A DNA stretch of 64,000 nucleotides, from contig NZ_OY780939.1 in NCBI RefSeq assembly GCF_963675975.1, positions 2,604,001 to 2,668,000 on the forward strand. Reading direction: 5' to 3'. Numbering within the stretch: position 1 is the first letter of the stretch; every line of letters begins with the position of its first letter. Under the pieces are notes generated by a model that saw only the letters and a list, made by a program, of their open reading frames with translations, was not told where the DNA came from and ran no database searches. This DNA comes from Halarcobacter sp. GTDB lineage: Bacteria > Campylobacterota > Campylobacteria > Campylobacterales > Arcobacteraceae. Of this stretch, positions 46,244 through 53,755 are shown one piece after another. Made by a program: the position numbers and the translations under genes.

Positions 46244-47431
46244 ATGCTATCAAAATATTCATTTGGAACTTACAGAACAACATATCAAAATCCCCTACAT
46301 AAAGAAGCTCTAGCATTTGCACTTGACAATGGTATCACACATATTGATACCTCTTCAAACTATATGCATGGTGAAGCAGAGATTTTAATAGGACAAATGT
46401 TAGAAAATAGAAATAGAGAAGATTTTACAATTGTTACTAAAGGTGGTTACATACAAGGTGAACTTTTAAAACAAGCTCAAAATGGATATGAGATTGATGA
46501 GTTGGTTAAATACGACCAAGATTGTTATCACTCAATCTCTCAATCGTTTATAGACCAAGAGATTCACAATAGTTTAAAAAGACTAAAAACAGACTATATT
46601 GATGTTTATTTACTTCACAATCCAGAGTATTACCTGATGAAAGAGATTAAAGCAGGTATGAGTGAAGAGCAGATTTTACACCATCACAAAATCATGCAAG
46701 TAAGAATCAAAAATGCTTTTGCCCTACTTGAACAAAGAGTAAAAGATGGGAAAATAAAAGCTTATGGTATCAGTTCAAACTCATTTTCAAAAAAAAGAAG
46801 TGATATTCACTTTTTAGAATATAAACATCTAATTGGTTACGCAAAAGAGTTAGCAGGAGAAAACCATAACTTTAAAGTAATACAACTTCCTATGAATATG
46901 TTTGAACACGATGGAATCAATGCAGCCAAATGGGCACACGAAAATGGTCTAGAAGTTCATGTAAACAGACCCCTAAATGCTATTTATAAAGATGATATGA
47001 TAAGACTTGCAAGTTATAGTGAGTGTATCAATTATGACACTCTTTTAAGTCAAGTAAGAGAGATACCAAATGATGCTTTCCAAGAAGCTTTAGAACAACT
47101 TCTAGGTATAGAAAATGAATACAGATGGGCAGGAGATGTGGATGATATAGTTGAGTATCAAGTTATCCCGTATATTGTAAATACAATCCAACTAGACCCT
47201 ATATATTTCCAACTAGTTGATAACTTTTTAGATGGTTATAAAAACAATGTAAAATCAAAAATCTCTAAAAAAGTTAGTGAAGAGTTAGAGATAAAAGAGC
47301 CTATAGATTTATATGCTTTAAAATACTTAGAAGAGCAAGAGTTTGTTACAAGAATACTTGTGGGTATGAGGGATAAGAGGTATGTTCAAAAGGTGTTGGC
47401 TTATAATGGTGTAGAGGTGAAGAAAAAATAG
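46244..47431 (+). CDS. Aldo/keto reductase
   Basis: 395 residues from ATG 46244 (AAAGG upstream; ATG 46205 would add 13 residues with no ribosome site). FALDNGITHIDTSSNYMHGEAE (catalytic Asp/Tyr region), TKGGYIQGE, KRLKTDYIDVYLLHNP, and C-terminal RILVGMRDKRYVQKVL. Longer than common family members, with an inserted helical segment. Last gene before the cassette-like array. Confidence 0.85.
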   Translation: MLSKYSFGTYRTTYQNPLHKEALAFALDNGITHIDTSSNYMHGEAEILIGQMLENRNREDFTIVTKGGYIQGELLKQAQNGYEIDELVKYDQDCYHSISQSFIDQEIHNSLKRLKTDYIDVYLLHNPEYYLMKEIKAGMSEEQILHHHKIMQVRIKNAFALLEQRVKDGKIKAYGISSNSFSKKRSDIHFLEYKHLIGYAKELAGENHNFKVIQLPMNMFEHDGINAAKWAHENGLEVHVNRPLNAIYKDDMIRLASYSECINYDTLLSQVREIPNDAFQEALEQLLGIENEYRWAGDVDDIVEYQVIPYIVNTIQLDPIYFQLVDNFLDGYKNNVKSKISKKVSEELEIKEPIDLYALKYLEEQEFVTRILVGMRDKRYVQKVLAYNGVEVKKK

Positions 47432-47592
47432 ATTTTTTATTTTTTATTTGTTGATTTAAAAAGGTTTTTGAGTATAAAGAATTAATTAAAATGCAAAAAG
47501 ATACAACTTTATTTAAAGATATTCTATTTTTTGATGTTTTTGAATAAATATAGCTAAATATACTCTTACTATAATAAATAATAAATAATTGG

Positions 47593-47639
47593 ATTTAAGT
47601 ACTTTATTTATATAATATACATTCAATAAATAGTTATGA
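47593..47639 (+). repeat. Promoter-like repeat, copy A
   Basis: ATTTAAGTACTTTATTTATA followed by TAATATACATTCAATAAATAGTTAT. Contains a TATAAT-type -10. Nearly identical copies precede units 4, 7 and (more diverged) 6. Homology with copy C extends upstream to about 47455. Confidence 0.8.
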
Positions 47640-48018
47640 TAATAATCGTGCAGTTATTTGAGAAACACAAAATAAGAATTTTATTAATTTACAATATGAT
47701 CAGTATAATTTTGTTATTGATTATATCTCGAGGGAGATCTATTATTTACGCAAGTGGCCCGGCAGGGTTGGTAGAAGGCTTAATTAAAATACTCGTCGTA
47801 ATATTTGCATTTTTTCTATTGATATGAAGTTTGACATTAAGCATACTTACTTACTCTTCTATTGCTTAATGGAATAATGAGTTTTGACGCTTGTAATAAT
47901 AATTACAGGTATTGCCGAAATTGGACAATTTATATTCAATAATTTGGTCTCAGCTGCATGTACCAATTTAACATTAATTGATATAAGTCAAGAAAGAAGC
48001 AGAATATATGAAACCTAA
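47636..48018 (+). pseudogene. Decayed small membrane protein gene (possibly VanZ-like), cassette unit 1
   Basis: An ATG at 47636 gives 63 residues with two hydrophobic stretches ending at 47827. A second frame from 47824 (MKFDIKHTYLLFYCLME) hits two adjacent stops at 47875-47880, then continues VLTLVIIITGIAEIGQFIF to a TAA at 48016-48018 that lies inside the unit end ACCTAAC. GIAEIGQFIF and the later LTLIDI faintly recall VanZ. A frameshifted, stop-interrupted gene is the likely reading; the family call is weak. Confidence 0.35.
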
Positions 48019-48084
48019 CAAATCAAAGGAGATCAATCAAAAACTCGCGGGCGGCTTTTTGATTGCTCATTTTAAATGTTATCT
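48013..48084 (+). repeat. attC-like recombination site, unit 1/2 junction
   Basis: 72 bp from ACCTAAC (fits RYYYAAC) to GTTATCT. The inner part folds on itself: ATCAATCAAAAAC at 48032-48044 pairs with GCTTTTTGATTGCT around a short GC-rich loop (TCGCGGGCG), with an offset of extra bases toward the ends as in attC bulges. Size is within the 57-141 bp range known for attC. Confidence 0.65.
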
Positions 48085-48136
48085 TAATTTTAGAAAACTA
48101 AATTTTACAAAATTTGATATATATTAGAGGGACTTT

Positions 48137-48826
48137 ATGCAAAAAGATATGCTTAATTTTTTAAATAATGAATTTTATAAAACAATGATTAAAAATAGAG
48201 GTGTAAGAGGTTTTCCTTTTTCAATTAAAAGTTTTTTTGCAATACTTGGCTCAGTATTTTTATTTTCTATAGTATTAAATAACATTTCTGAATTTTGTTT
48301 AGAATACGAGACAAGAAAAGCTCCTTTCTATATACTTTTATCTTTATTTATATTGTCAGGTGTGTATTTATTGATTAAAAGTTTTATTCCAATATACTTT
48401 TATTTTATAAGTAAATCATGGATTAAAATTATTGCAAATATTAATGATATTTACATTTCAGAGGTGAGGTTTGTTTATTCAATAATGAACGGTTATAATG
48501 TTTGGCATCCAAAAATTAATTATAGTTTTAAAGTTAATGGAACTATCTATAAAGGGAATAGATTATCCTTTGAAAATGAAAAGTTTGAATATAAATTAGA
48601 TCCTAACAGTAGTTCTAGATATCATAAGCCTAATTTTGATTTTGGGAATTGGGTCGAAACAAAAAAAGTTGAAATTTATTACAATCCTAAAAACCCTAAT
48701 CAATCAGTTATTTACAGAAAATTGAATGTGTTTAGTTTTATTGTTTATTCATTTATAGCTATTTTATTTTTATTAGTTTTTAGTACAATTTTTTTAAAAT
48801 TTATCTATTATTGCTATATAGTTTAG
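48137..48826 (+). CDS. DUF3592 membrane protein, cassette unit 2
   Basis: 229 residues. Two membrane helices near 27-47 and 65-90, a soluble beta-rich domain with INYSFKVNGTIYKGNRLSF and VEIYYNPKNPNQSVIYRKL (DUF3592 pattern), and a C-terminal helix. Function unknown. Preceded by GAGGG ribosome site. Confidence 0.75.
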   Translation: MQKDMLNFLNNEFYKTMIKNRGVRGFPFSIKSFFAILGSVFLFSIVLNNISEFCLEYETRKAPFYILLSLFILSGVYLLIKSFIPIYFYFISKSWIKIIANINDIYISEVRFVYSIMNGYNVWHPKINYSFKVNGTIYKGNRLSFENEKFEYKLDPNSSSRYHKPNFDFGNWVETKKVEIYYNPKNPNQSVIYRKLNVFSFIVYSFIAILFLLVFSTIFLKFIYYCYIV

Positions 48827-48840
48827 AAAAAGGATTTAAG

Positions 48841-48949
48841 TGATAATAAACTACACTCCACTGGGATTTAATTTTCACTCACATTTCAAATCAGTGAAGC
48901 CAGTAAAATTACCCTGCACTAACTTATGGGCTCATTTCAAACGTTAGTC
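48841..48949 (+). repeat. Candidate recombination site, unit 2/3 junction
   Basis: 109 bp from TGATAAT to GTTAGTC. The 3' half contains CACTAAC and GGGCTCATTTCAAACGTTAG, resembling the right end of site 1 (GCTCATTTTAAATGTTAT). Internal complementarity TTCACT/AGTGAA (around 48875-48897). Left boundary is weak. Confidence 0.45.
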
Positions 48950-48965
48950 TATAAAAAGAGAAAAA

Positions 48966-49514
48966 ATGGCAATAAAAATATTTTACTTAATTATTCTGTA
49001 TTCATTGTTTTCATTTATTATTTATTATATTACAGATTTTAGATTGAGAGAAAACTTTAATCATATTGTATTAATTATTGAAATTTTTATAGTTTTTCTT
49101 TTTTCTATATTTTTATGGATCAATATAAAGAATAGAAATATTAAGTATATGATAGATTCAGTCAGCTCATTTTTTGGATATGCTGGTGTGATTATGATAT
49201 TTTTTGGATTATTGCATTTTTCACTCATCTATCCTACGGCTTTTTTGATGCATAAACTAATTGAGCAACCTTTTAAAGAAAAGTTTGTAGTGGTAAATAA
49301 GAATATAGGTGCTTATCAATCTCCATGCACTTTCAAAATTGAATTAAAAAATAAAGACATATCAACAATAGCTTGTGTATCACAAGGAGCCTATAAAAAA
49401 ATCAAATTGAAAGACCAAGCTATAGTTGAAGGTTATAAGTCATTCTTTGGTTCTATTGTTAACAAAGTAAAAATTGACCATAAAACTAACAAAACAGTGG
49501 AGCCAATAAATTAA
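48966..49514 (+). CDS. Membrane protein of unknown function, cassette unit 3
   Basis: 182 residues: about four hydrophobic segments in residues 3-100, then a soluble tail (TFKIELKNKDISTIACVSQG). No family recognised. Good AGAGAAAA ribosome site. The unit's end motif AACTAAC (49484-49490) lies within its last codons. Confidence 0.65.
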   Translation: MAIKIFYLIILYSLFSFIIYYITDFRLRENFNHIVLIIEIFIVFLFSIFLWINIKNRNIKYMIDSVSSFFGYAGVIMIFFGLLHFSLIYPTAFLMHKLIEQPFKEKFVVVNKNIGAYQSPCTFKIELKNKDISTIACVSQGAYKKIKLKDQAIVEGYKSFFGSIVNKVKIDHKTNKTVEPIN

Positions 49515-49681
49515 ACTTTTATAATAATCGTCAGTTTCACACCAGTTTAAATAAAATGATACTAAAAAATACAATGAGTCATTATATCAAGTAATTTTTT
49601 ACTTTTAACATACATTATTTATATTAAAGTGCTAAGTATCAATATAAAATAAACTCTTTTAAAAATATAATAAATAACTAT

Positions 49682-49728
49682 ATTTAAGTACTTTATTTAT
49701 ATAATATATATTCAATTAATAGTTATAC
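49682..49728 (+). repeat. Promoter-like repeat, copy B
   Basis: ATTTAAGTACTTTATTTATA plus TAATATATATTCAATTAATAGTTATAC; differs from copy A at only a few bases and ends in the unit 4 start GTTATAC. Confidence 0.8.
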
Positions 49729-49740
49729 GGAGAGGAAAAT

Positions 49741-50292
49741 ATGAATAGAAAATCAATACTTTTACTTTTAATTTTTGCAATATCAGTTTTTGGTCAAAAC
49801 TTAAAAGATGAAAATTTAATGCAAGGGATACCGAAAGGTTTTAAACTTGGATTTAAAGATTATAATAAGAAAACTCATATTAGTTTAATTGAGTTTATTC
49901 CTAAAGGTGAAACTGTACAAAATTGGTCACAAATGATTACAACTAATATTTATCATAGAAATATTAACTTATCAGCAAAAGAGTATATTCAATATATGAA
50001 TTCTTCATGGAAGAAAAGTTGTCAAGACAACTATACAAAATTTTTACCAGATGGGAAAGAAAATGGTTATGAATATGCACTATTTATGGCATATTGTAAA
50101 AAAAATAAAATGACAAATAAAGAAGAATTTACATATTTCAAAGCTATTAAAGGAAATGATAGTTTTTATGTTGTACAAAAAGCTTTTTCATACAGTCCTA
50201 CAAAAGAAGAAGTTATTGCATCGATGAAATATCTACAAAATGTATTCATATGTGATACAAGACTGGATAATTGTCCGAAAGTAGTTAAGTAG
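49741..50292 (+). CDS. Secreted protein of unknown function, cassette unit 4
   Basis: 183 residues with signal peptide (ILLLLIFAISVFGQ). The mature part contains KGFKLGFKDYNKKTHISLIEF, FIPKGETVQNWSQMITTNI and paired cysteines near the C-terminus (FICDTRLDNCPK). The ETVQNWSQM pattern is reminiscent of uncharacterised secreted proteins in other proteobacteria. GGAGAGG ribosome site. Stop codon overlaps GTATAAC. Confidence 0.7.
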   Translation: MNRKSILLLLIFAISVFGQNLKDENLMQGIPKGFKLGFKDYNKKTHISLIEFIPKGETVQNWSQMITTNIYHRNINLSAKEYIQYMNSSWKKSCQDNYTKFLPDGKENGYEYALFMAYCKKNKMTNKEEFTYFKAIKGNDSFYVVQKAFSYSPTKEEVIASMKYLQNVFICDTRLDNCPKVVK

Positions 50293-50425
50293 TATAACAA
50301 AACCTTGTAAAGAAAAAACAAAAGTATACTGCGGATAATTTAAACTTTTTAGAACAAAAAGCTAAAATGAAAACTGAAACAATCAAGTGGACTTGTAACC
50401 TTGTTTTTAAAGTCCAACGTTATGT
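50292..50425 (+). repeat. 134-bp junction element, unit 4/5 (attC-like)
   Basis: From GTATAAC to GTTATGT. It is homologous to the element at 52088-52221 and has exactly the same length: TAACAAA, then AAAGAAAAA, AGTATACT, GCG, TTTAAACT and AATCAAGTG occur in the same order. Its 3' end AAAGTCCAACGTTATG is attC-like. Confidence 0.6.
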
Positions 50426-50439
50426 ATAAGAAATAGAAT

Positions 50440-50784
50440 ATGAACAAAAAAATTTCAGAATTTATACCTTTTACAATGTCTTTTCTAAGTGGAGTGATAT
50501 TCTTTAATTGGAAAAGTGAGTGGATTGATAATATACAAGTCAATTTTATATTGATGGCATTAACTGTTATTATATTTTTGACATTAAGTATAATCTATGG
50601 AAACTTTCATATCAAAAAACACGGTAAGAATATTGTTATATGGCTAGGAGTTACTTTATCAAGTTTACTTGCCTTAATACAGGTATTTATTTTATTTATG
50701 GGAAGTATGGTACGGTATCTTCTAAAAGATACGAAGAGATTAATCAAAAAAGTGTCAGATACTATTTTACATAACATCATATAA
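50440..50784 (+). CDS. Small membrane protein, cassette unit 5
   Basis: 114 residues, three membrane helices (about 10-22, 33-52, 64-87), basic tail KDTKRLIKKVSDTILHN. Unknown family. The final codons contain the unit end ACATAAC and the repeat AAAAAAGTGTCAGA. Confidence 0.6.
   Translation: MNKKISEFIPFTMSFLSGVIFFNWKSEWIDNIQVNFILMALTVIIFLTLSIIYGNFHIKKHGKNIVIWLGVTLSSLLALIQVFILFMGSMVRYLLKDTKRLIKKVSDTILHNII
50742..50768 (+). repeat. 27-nt dispersed repeat, copy 1
   Basis: AATCAAAAAAGTGTCAGA followed by TACTATTTT; 25 of 27 bases match the copy at 52389-52415. The core resembles half of the palindrome GTGTCAGACAC. Confidence 0.6.
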
Positions 50785-50822
50785 TTTTTACTATCTTATT
50801 AGAAAAACATAATATAATTTTA

Positions 50823-50865
50823 AATATTATTTATATATAATATATTAGATAATTAATAGTTACAT
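50823..50865 (+). repeat. Promoter-like repeat, diverged copy D
   Basis: Contains ATATTATTTATATATAATAT and ends ATTAATAGTTACAT, matching copies A-C in order (T-rich, TATAAT-like, then ATAGTTA) but with more differences. Ends in the unit 6 start GTTACAT. Confidence 0.55.
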
Positions 50866-50881
50866 AAAGGAGACATAAGTA

Positions 50882-51313
50882 ATGGAAGAATATGAATATG
50901 CAGGTTTTTGGGTAAGGGTTGCAGCATCAATAATTGATACAATTATATTAGCAATGTTAACACTACCAATAACTATGATGATTTATGGTGATTCAATGTG
51001 GGAAAATGAATCTTTTATAATGGGACCAGCAGATTTTTTAATAAACTATGTTTTGCCAGCTCTTGCTGTAATATTATTTTGGCTTTATAAATCTGCAACT
51101 CCAGGGAAAATGATTCTTAAATTAAAAGTTCTTAATTCAGAAGATGGACAAGCATTATCTGTTGGACAAGCCATTGTGAGATACTTAGGTTATTTTATAG
51201 CAATGATTCCACTTTTTATAGGAATTATTTGGGTAGGCTTTGATAAAAGAAAACAAGGTTGGCATGACAAATTAGCAAAAACAGTTGTTGTAAGAAACAA
51301 AAAAATAATGTAA
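50882..51313 (+). CDS. RDD family membrane protein, cassette unit 6
   Basis: 143 residues. YAGFWVRVAASIIDTIILAML (R and D of RDD), second helix near 55-72, SATPGKMILKLKVL, then IPLFIGIIWVGFDKRKQGWHDKLAKTVVV. RDD proteins are small membrane proteins, some acting in ion exchange. GGAG 11 nt upstream of ATG. Confidence 0.88.
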   Translation: MEEYEYAGFWVRVAASIIDTIILAMLTLPITMMIYGDSMWENESFIMGPADFLINYVLPALAVILFWLYKSATPGKMILKLKVLNSEDGQALSVGQAIVRYLGYFIAMIPLFIGIIWVGFDKRKQGWHDKLAKTVVVRNKKIM

Positions 51314-51380
51314 TATATAAAGTACAGAAAAAGGTTTTTGAGAAATAAATATATTTTAAAATGCCTACACTCTCTTTGAG

Positions 51381-51468
51381 AAAAAGCAACCAGACACGTT
51401 ATTGAAGTTAAAGTTCTCTACACATTTGTAATTCTTTTTTGCCTTCAAAACTCTGTGGGTTGCTTTTT
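51381..51468 (+). other. Long-loop hairpin within junction 6/7
   Basis: AAAAAGCAACC (51381-51391) and GGTTGCTTTTT (51458-51468) are perfectly complementary, with about 66 nt between them. The right arm continues into ATTTTACTTTTT, so it could terminate transcription. The same stretch is missing from the otherwise similar region upstream of unit 1, so it looks like an insertion. Confidence 0.5.
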
Positions 51469-51593
51469 ATTTTACTTTTTCCAATAAATAAGTAACTAGA
51501 AAAATCTTATTTTGGAGAATATCAAATAGTTTTGATGTTTTTTAATAAATATACCAAAATAACCTCTTACTACAATATATAATAAATAAGTGG

Positions 51594-51640
51594 ATTTAAG
51601 TATTTCATTTATATAATGTACATTCAATAAATAGTTAGAC
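51594..51640 (+). repeat. Promoter-like repeat, copy C
   Basis: ATTTAAGTATTTCATTTATA, then TAATGTACATTCAATAAATAGTTAGAC. Similarity to copy A extends about 60 bp upstream (TTTTGATGTTTTT-AATAAATATA) and again at AAAAAGGTTTTTGAG (51328). Confidence 0.8.
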
Positions 51641-51682
51641 ATCGTGTTGAAAATAGCAATTTTAAAAAGGAAAATAAATAAT

Positions 51683-52093
51683 ATGAAAGATTTTTATAGT
51701 ACACGATATTTTCCAAAAGATATGCATACTGCATTAGGGTTTGATTCTATTCAAGGATATCTTGAAATGGCACATTGGTATCATAAAGGATATGTTAAAT
51801 TTGCAGATAATCATAAAAATAAAGATGAACATTGGAGTATATTATTTATTTTAAATCAACTTGAAGATGAAGGTTATATAAAAACAGAATAGATTGAATA
51901 CAAAAATGAGGATAAAGAAGATTATTTGGAGTTAAAACAAATTTCTTTAACAACTTCTGGACATAAACTTTTGGATGAATTAAGAGAAAAAAGTAAACGA
52001 GGTCAATTAAAAAAAAGAGTTACAAATATAATTTGGACAATAACAACTGCAATTATTACTACATTGATAGTTTTAAAGATAAAAGGTGTCTAA
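51683..52093 (+). pseudogene. Winged-helix-like gene interrupted by an in-frame amber codon, cassette unit 7
   Basis: 69 codons from ATG 51683 (KDFYSTRYFPKD; FILNQLEDEGYIKTE) end at TAG 51890-51892; the same frame continues for 66 codons (ISLTTSGHKLLDELREKS, then a membrane helix TNIIWTITTAIITTLIVL) to TAA 52091-52093 inside the unit end GTCTAAC. The split domain looks like DUF2513-type winged helix (EDEGYI ... LTTSGHKLLD). Either a pseudogene, a sequencing error or a shorter functional product. Confidence 0.6.
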
Positions 52094-52221
52094 CAAATCA
52101 TTGGAAAGAAAAACGAGAGTATACTTGCGATTTTAAACTAATATTTTGTAAACTAAATTTAAAAGTAGGATTGAAGAATCAAGTGTAAAATGCTGAAATT
52201 ACAAACTTTTAAGTGTTGATT
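52088..52221 (+). repeat. 134-bp junction element, unit 7/8 (attC-like)
   Basis: From GTCTAAC (fits RYYYAAC) to GTTGATT. Same length as, and alignable with, the element at 50292-50425. The start TAACAAATCATTGG and mid-motif AGTATACTTGCG are shared. Overlaps the stop codon of unit 7. Confidence 0.6.
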
Positions 52222-52447
52222 AAACAGACATAAAAGATTAAAGGTTCAAATCATTTTGCCTACTTGTTCCTCAAGTTAACCATTATAGATAAGGAGAAAT
52301 CAGTGCCATTAACCTCTCAAAGAACAATTGGTACAGACTAAAAAGAAATTGAGTTGCAACTTACCTAATGAATATCACAATGCAATAAAATCAAAAAAGT
52401 GTCAGACTCTATTTTCATAAATAAAATAATTAGGAGTAAAATAAATA
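52222..52447 (+). other. 226-bp leader before the DUF262 pair
   Basis: No gene of normal size. A strong site AAGGAG at 52291 precedes a GTG (52303) that opens only 12 codons (PLTSQRTIGTD) and, after the stop, 8 more in frame (KEIELQLT), which looks like a gene remnant or leader peptide. It also holds the second 27-nt repeat. Confidence 0.35.
52389..52415 (+). repeat. 27-nt dispersed repeat, copy 2
   Basis: AATCAAAAAAGTGTCAGA followed by CTCTATTTT, two mismatches to 50742-50768. Located 33 nt before the DUF262 start. Confidence 0.6.
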
Positions 52448-53755
52448 ATGGCATTATTAAAAGATGAATTAGAAATTTCAAAAATAATAGATATACTTAA
52501 AATAAATTTAACTTTACCTTCATATCAAAGACCATATAGTTGGAGTATAAACTCTTGTAATACTTTATTTTTTGATATATATGAAGCATTTAATAGTGGT
52601 ATTGATGAATATCGTATTGGGACTATTATTTTACATAAAGAAAATTCTGGAAAATATAATATTGTTGATGGGCAACAAAGGCTTACTACATTATCAATTC
52701 TTCTTTATTCGTTAGGAAATATAAATCAAAAACTTTTAAAAGAAAAATATAGCAAACTTTCAAATAATGCAATTATTCTAAATTATAGAATTCTATCAAA
52801 ACGAATCAAGGAAATAGATGAAAGAAAAATCAAAAAATTTAAAGAATATCTTTTAAAGAAATGTACCATAGTAAAGATAGTCACAAATACAGAACAAGAA
52901 GCATTTCAATTTTTTGATTCACAAAATTCACGAGGAAAAGAACTTGCTCCTCATGATTTACTAAAATCTTACCATCTAAGAGAAATGAAAAATGAAAATG
53001 AAGAAGAAAAAATTAAAATTATTAATTGTTGGGAAAATATTAAACAAGAATATTTATATGATTTATTTAAAAACTATCTGTATCCATTAATAAATTGGTA
53101 TAAAAGAAAAGATGGTCTTGGTTATTCTTCAAGTAAAATTAATTATTTTAAAGGGATAAAAGGGGCAAATAATTATAATTATTCTATATATCACAAAGCT
53201 AGCAATTTATATATAGAACAAATCAATTCAAATGGAGTAAATGAATTAATTTCATCAAATTGCATTAATCAATTTCAATTAACACAACCCTTAATTGCAG
53301 GAAGAAGATTTTTTAATTATTCACTTCATTATGGAAAATTATTAGAGAAAATACAGGAGCAAATCAATCATTTACATGAAAAAAGTACAATTCCAAGTAA
53401 ACGCTCAGGTGACATCTATATTAAACAGTTATACGAATGCTCTTTATTATTCTATGCCGATAGATTTGGGCTTGAAAATTTAAGCTCTTACGTAATGCAT
53501 TTACTTTATTCATGGTGTTATTCATTACGATTAACGATGAATGCTGTATATCAGCAAACAATTAATAAATATGCAAAGGGCCAACATGATAGAGTAAATT
53601 TGGGGATTGATATGTTTACAAAAATAAATGAAATGTCAGACCCAGAAGAATTGAAAATGATTTTACTTACAAAGCCTGATATTCATAAAAATAATAAAAG
53701 TAAGTACAAAGCAATATATGAATTTATCTTTGACTGGAATGGATGGAAAAAATGA
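52448..53755 (+). CDS. DUF262 (GmrSD N-terminal type) protein, cassette unit 8
   Basis: 435 residues. LPSYQRPYSWSINSC near residue 25 and IVDGQQRLTTLSILLYSL near 75 are the DUF262 ParB/Srx-fold signature; AFQFFDSQNSRGKELAPHDLLKSYHL follows in two parts (FDSQNSRGKEL, PHDLLKSYHL). No HNH motif is visible in the C-terminal half. DUF262 domains are nucleotide-dependent nuclease parts of GmrSD/BrxU-type restriction systems. AGGAG 11 nt before ATG; coupled to the next gene. Confidence 0.85.
   Translation: MALLKDELEISKIIDILKINLTLPSYQRPYSWSINSCNTLFFDIYEAFNSGIDEYRIGTIILHKENSGKYNIVDGQQRLTTLSILLYSLGNINQKLLKEKYSKLSNNAIILNYRILSKRIKEIDERKIKKFKEYLLKKCTIVKIVTNTEQEAFQFFDSQNSRGKELAPHDLLKSYHLREMKNENEEEKIKIINCWENIKQEYLYDLFKNYLYPLINWYKRKDGLGYSSSKINYFKGIKGANNYNYSIYHKASNLYIEQINSNGVNELISSNCINQFQLTQPLIAGRRFFNYSLHYGKLLEKIQEQINHLHEKSTIPSKRSGDIYIKQLYECSLLFYADRFGLENLSSYVMHLLYSWCYSLRLTMNAVYQQTINKYAKGQHDRVNLGIDMFTKINEMSDPEELKMILLTKPDIHKNNKSKYKAIYEFIFDWNGWKK

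Noticed and set aside
47636-47827. 63-aa hydrophobic peptide as a small toxin (type I toxin-antitoxin)
   Set aside because: No antisense RNA signals or charged tail typical of such toxins were seen, and the following sequence in another frame looks like the rest of a decayed membrane gene.
52160-52265. tRNA-like stretch (GTAGGAT ... GGTTCAAATC ... TGCCTAC)
   Set aside because: The T-loop and partial acceptor pairing look suggestive, but there is no convincing D arm or anticodon stem, the length is about 100 nt, and it overlaps the 134-bp junction element.
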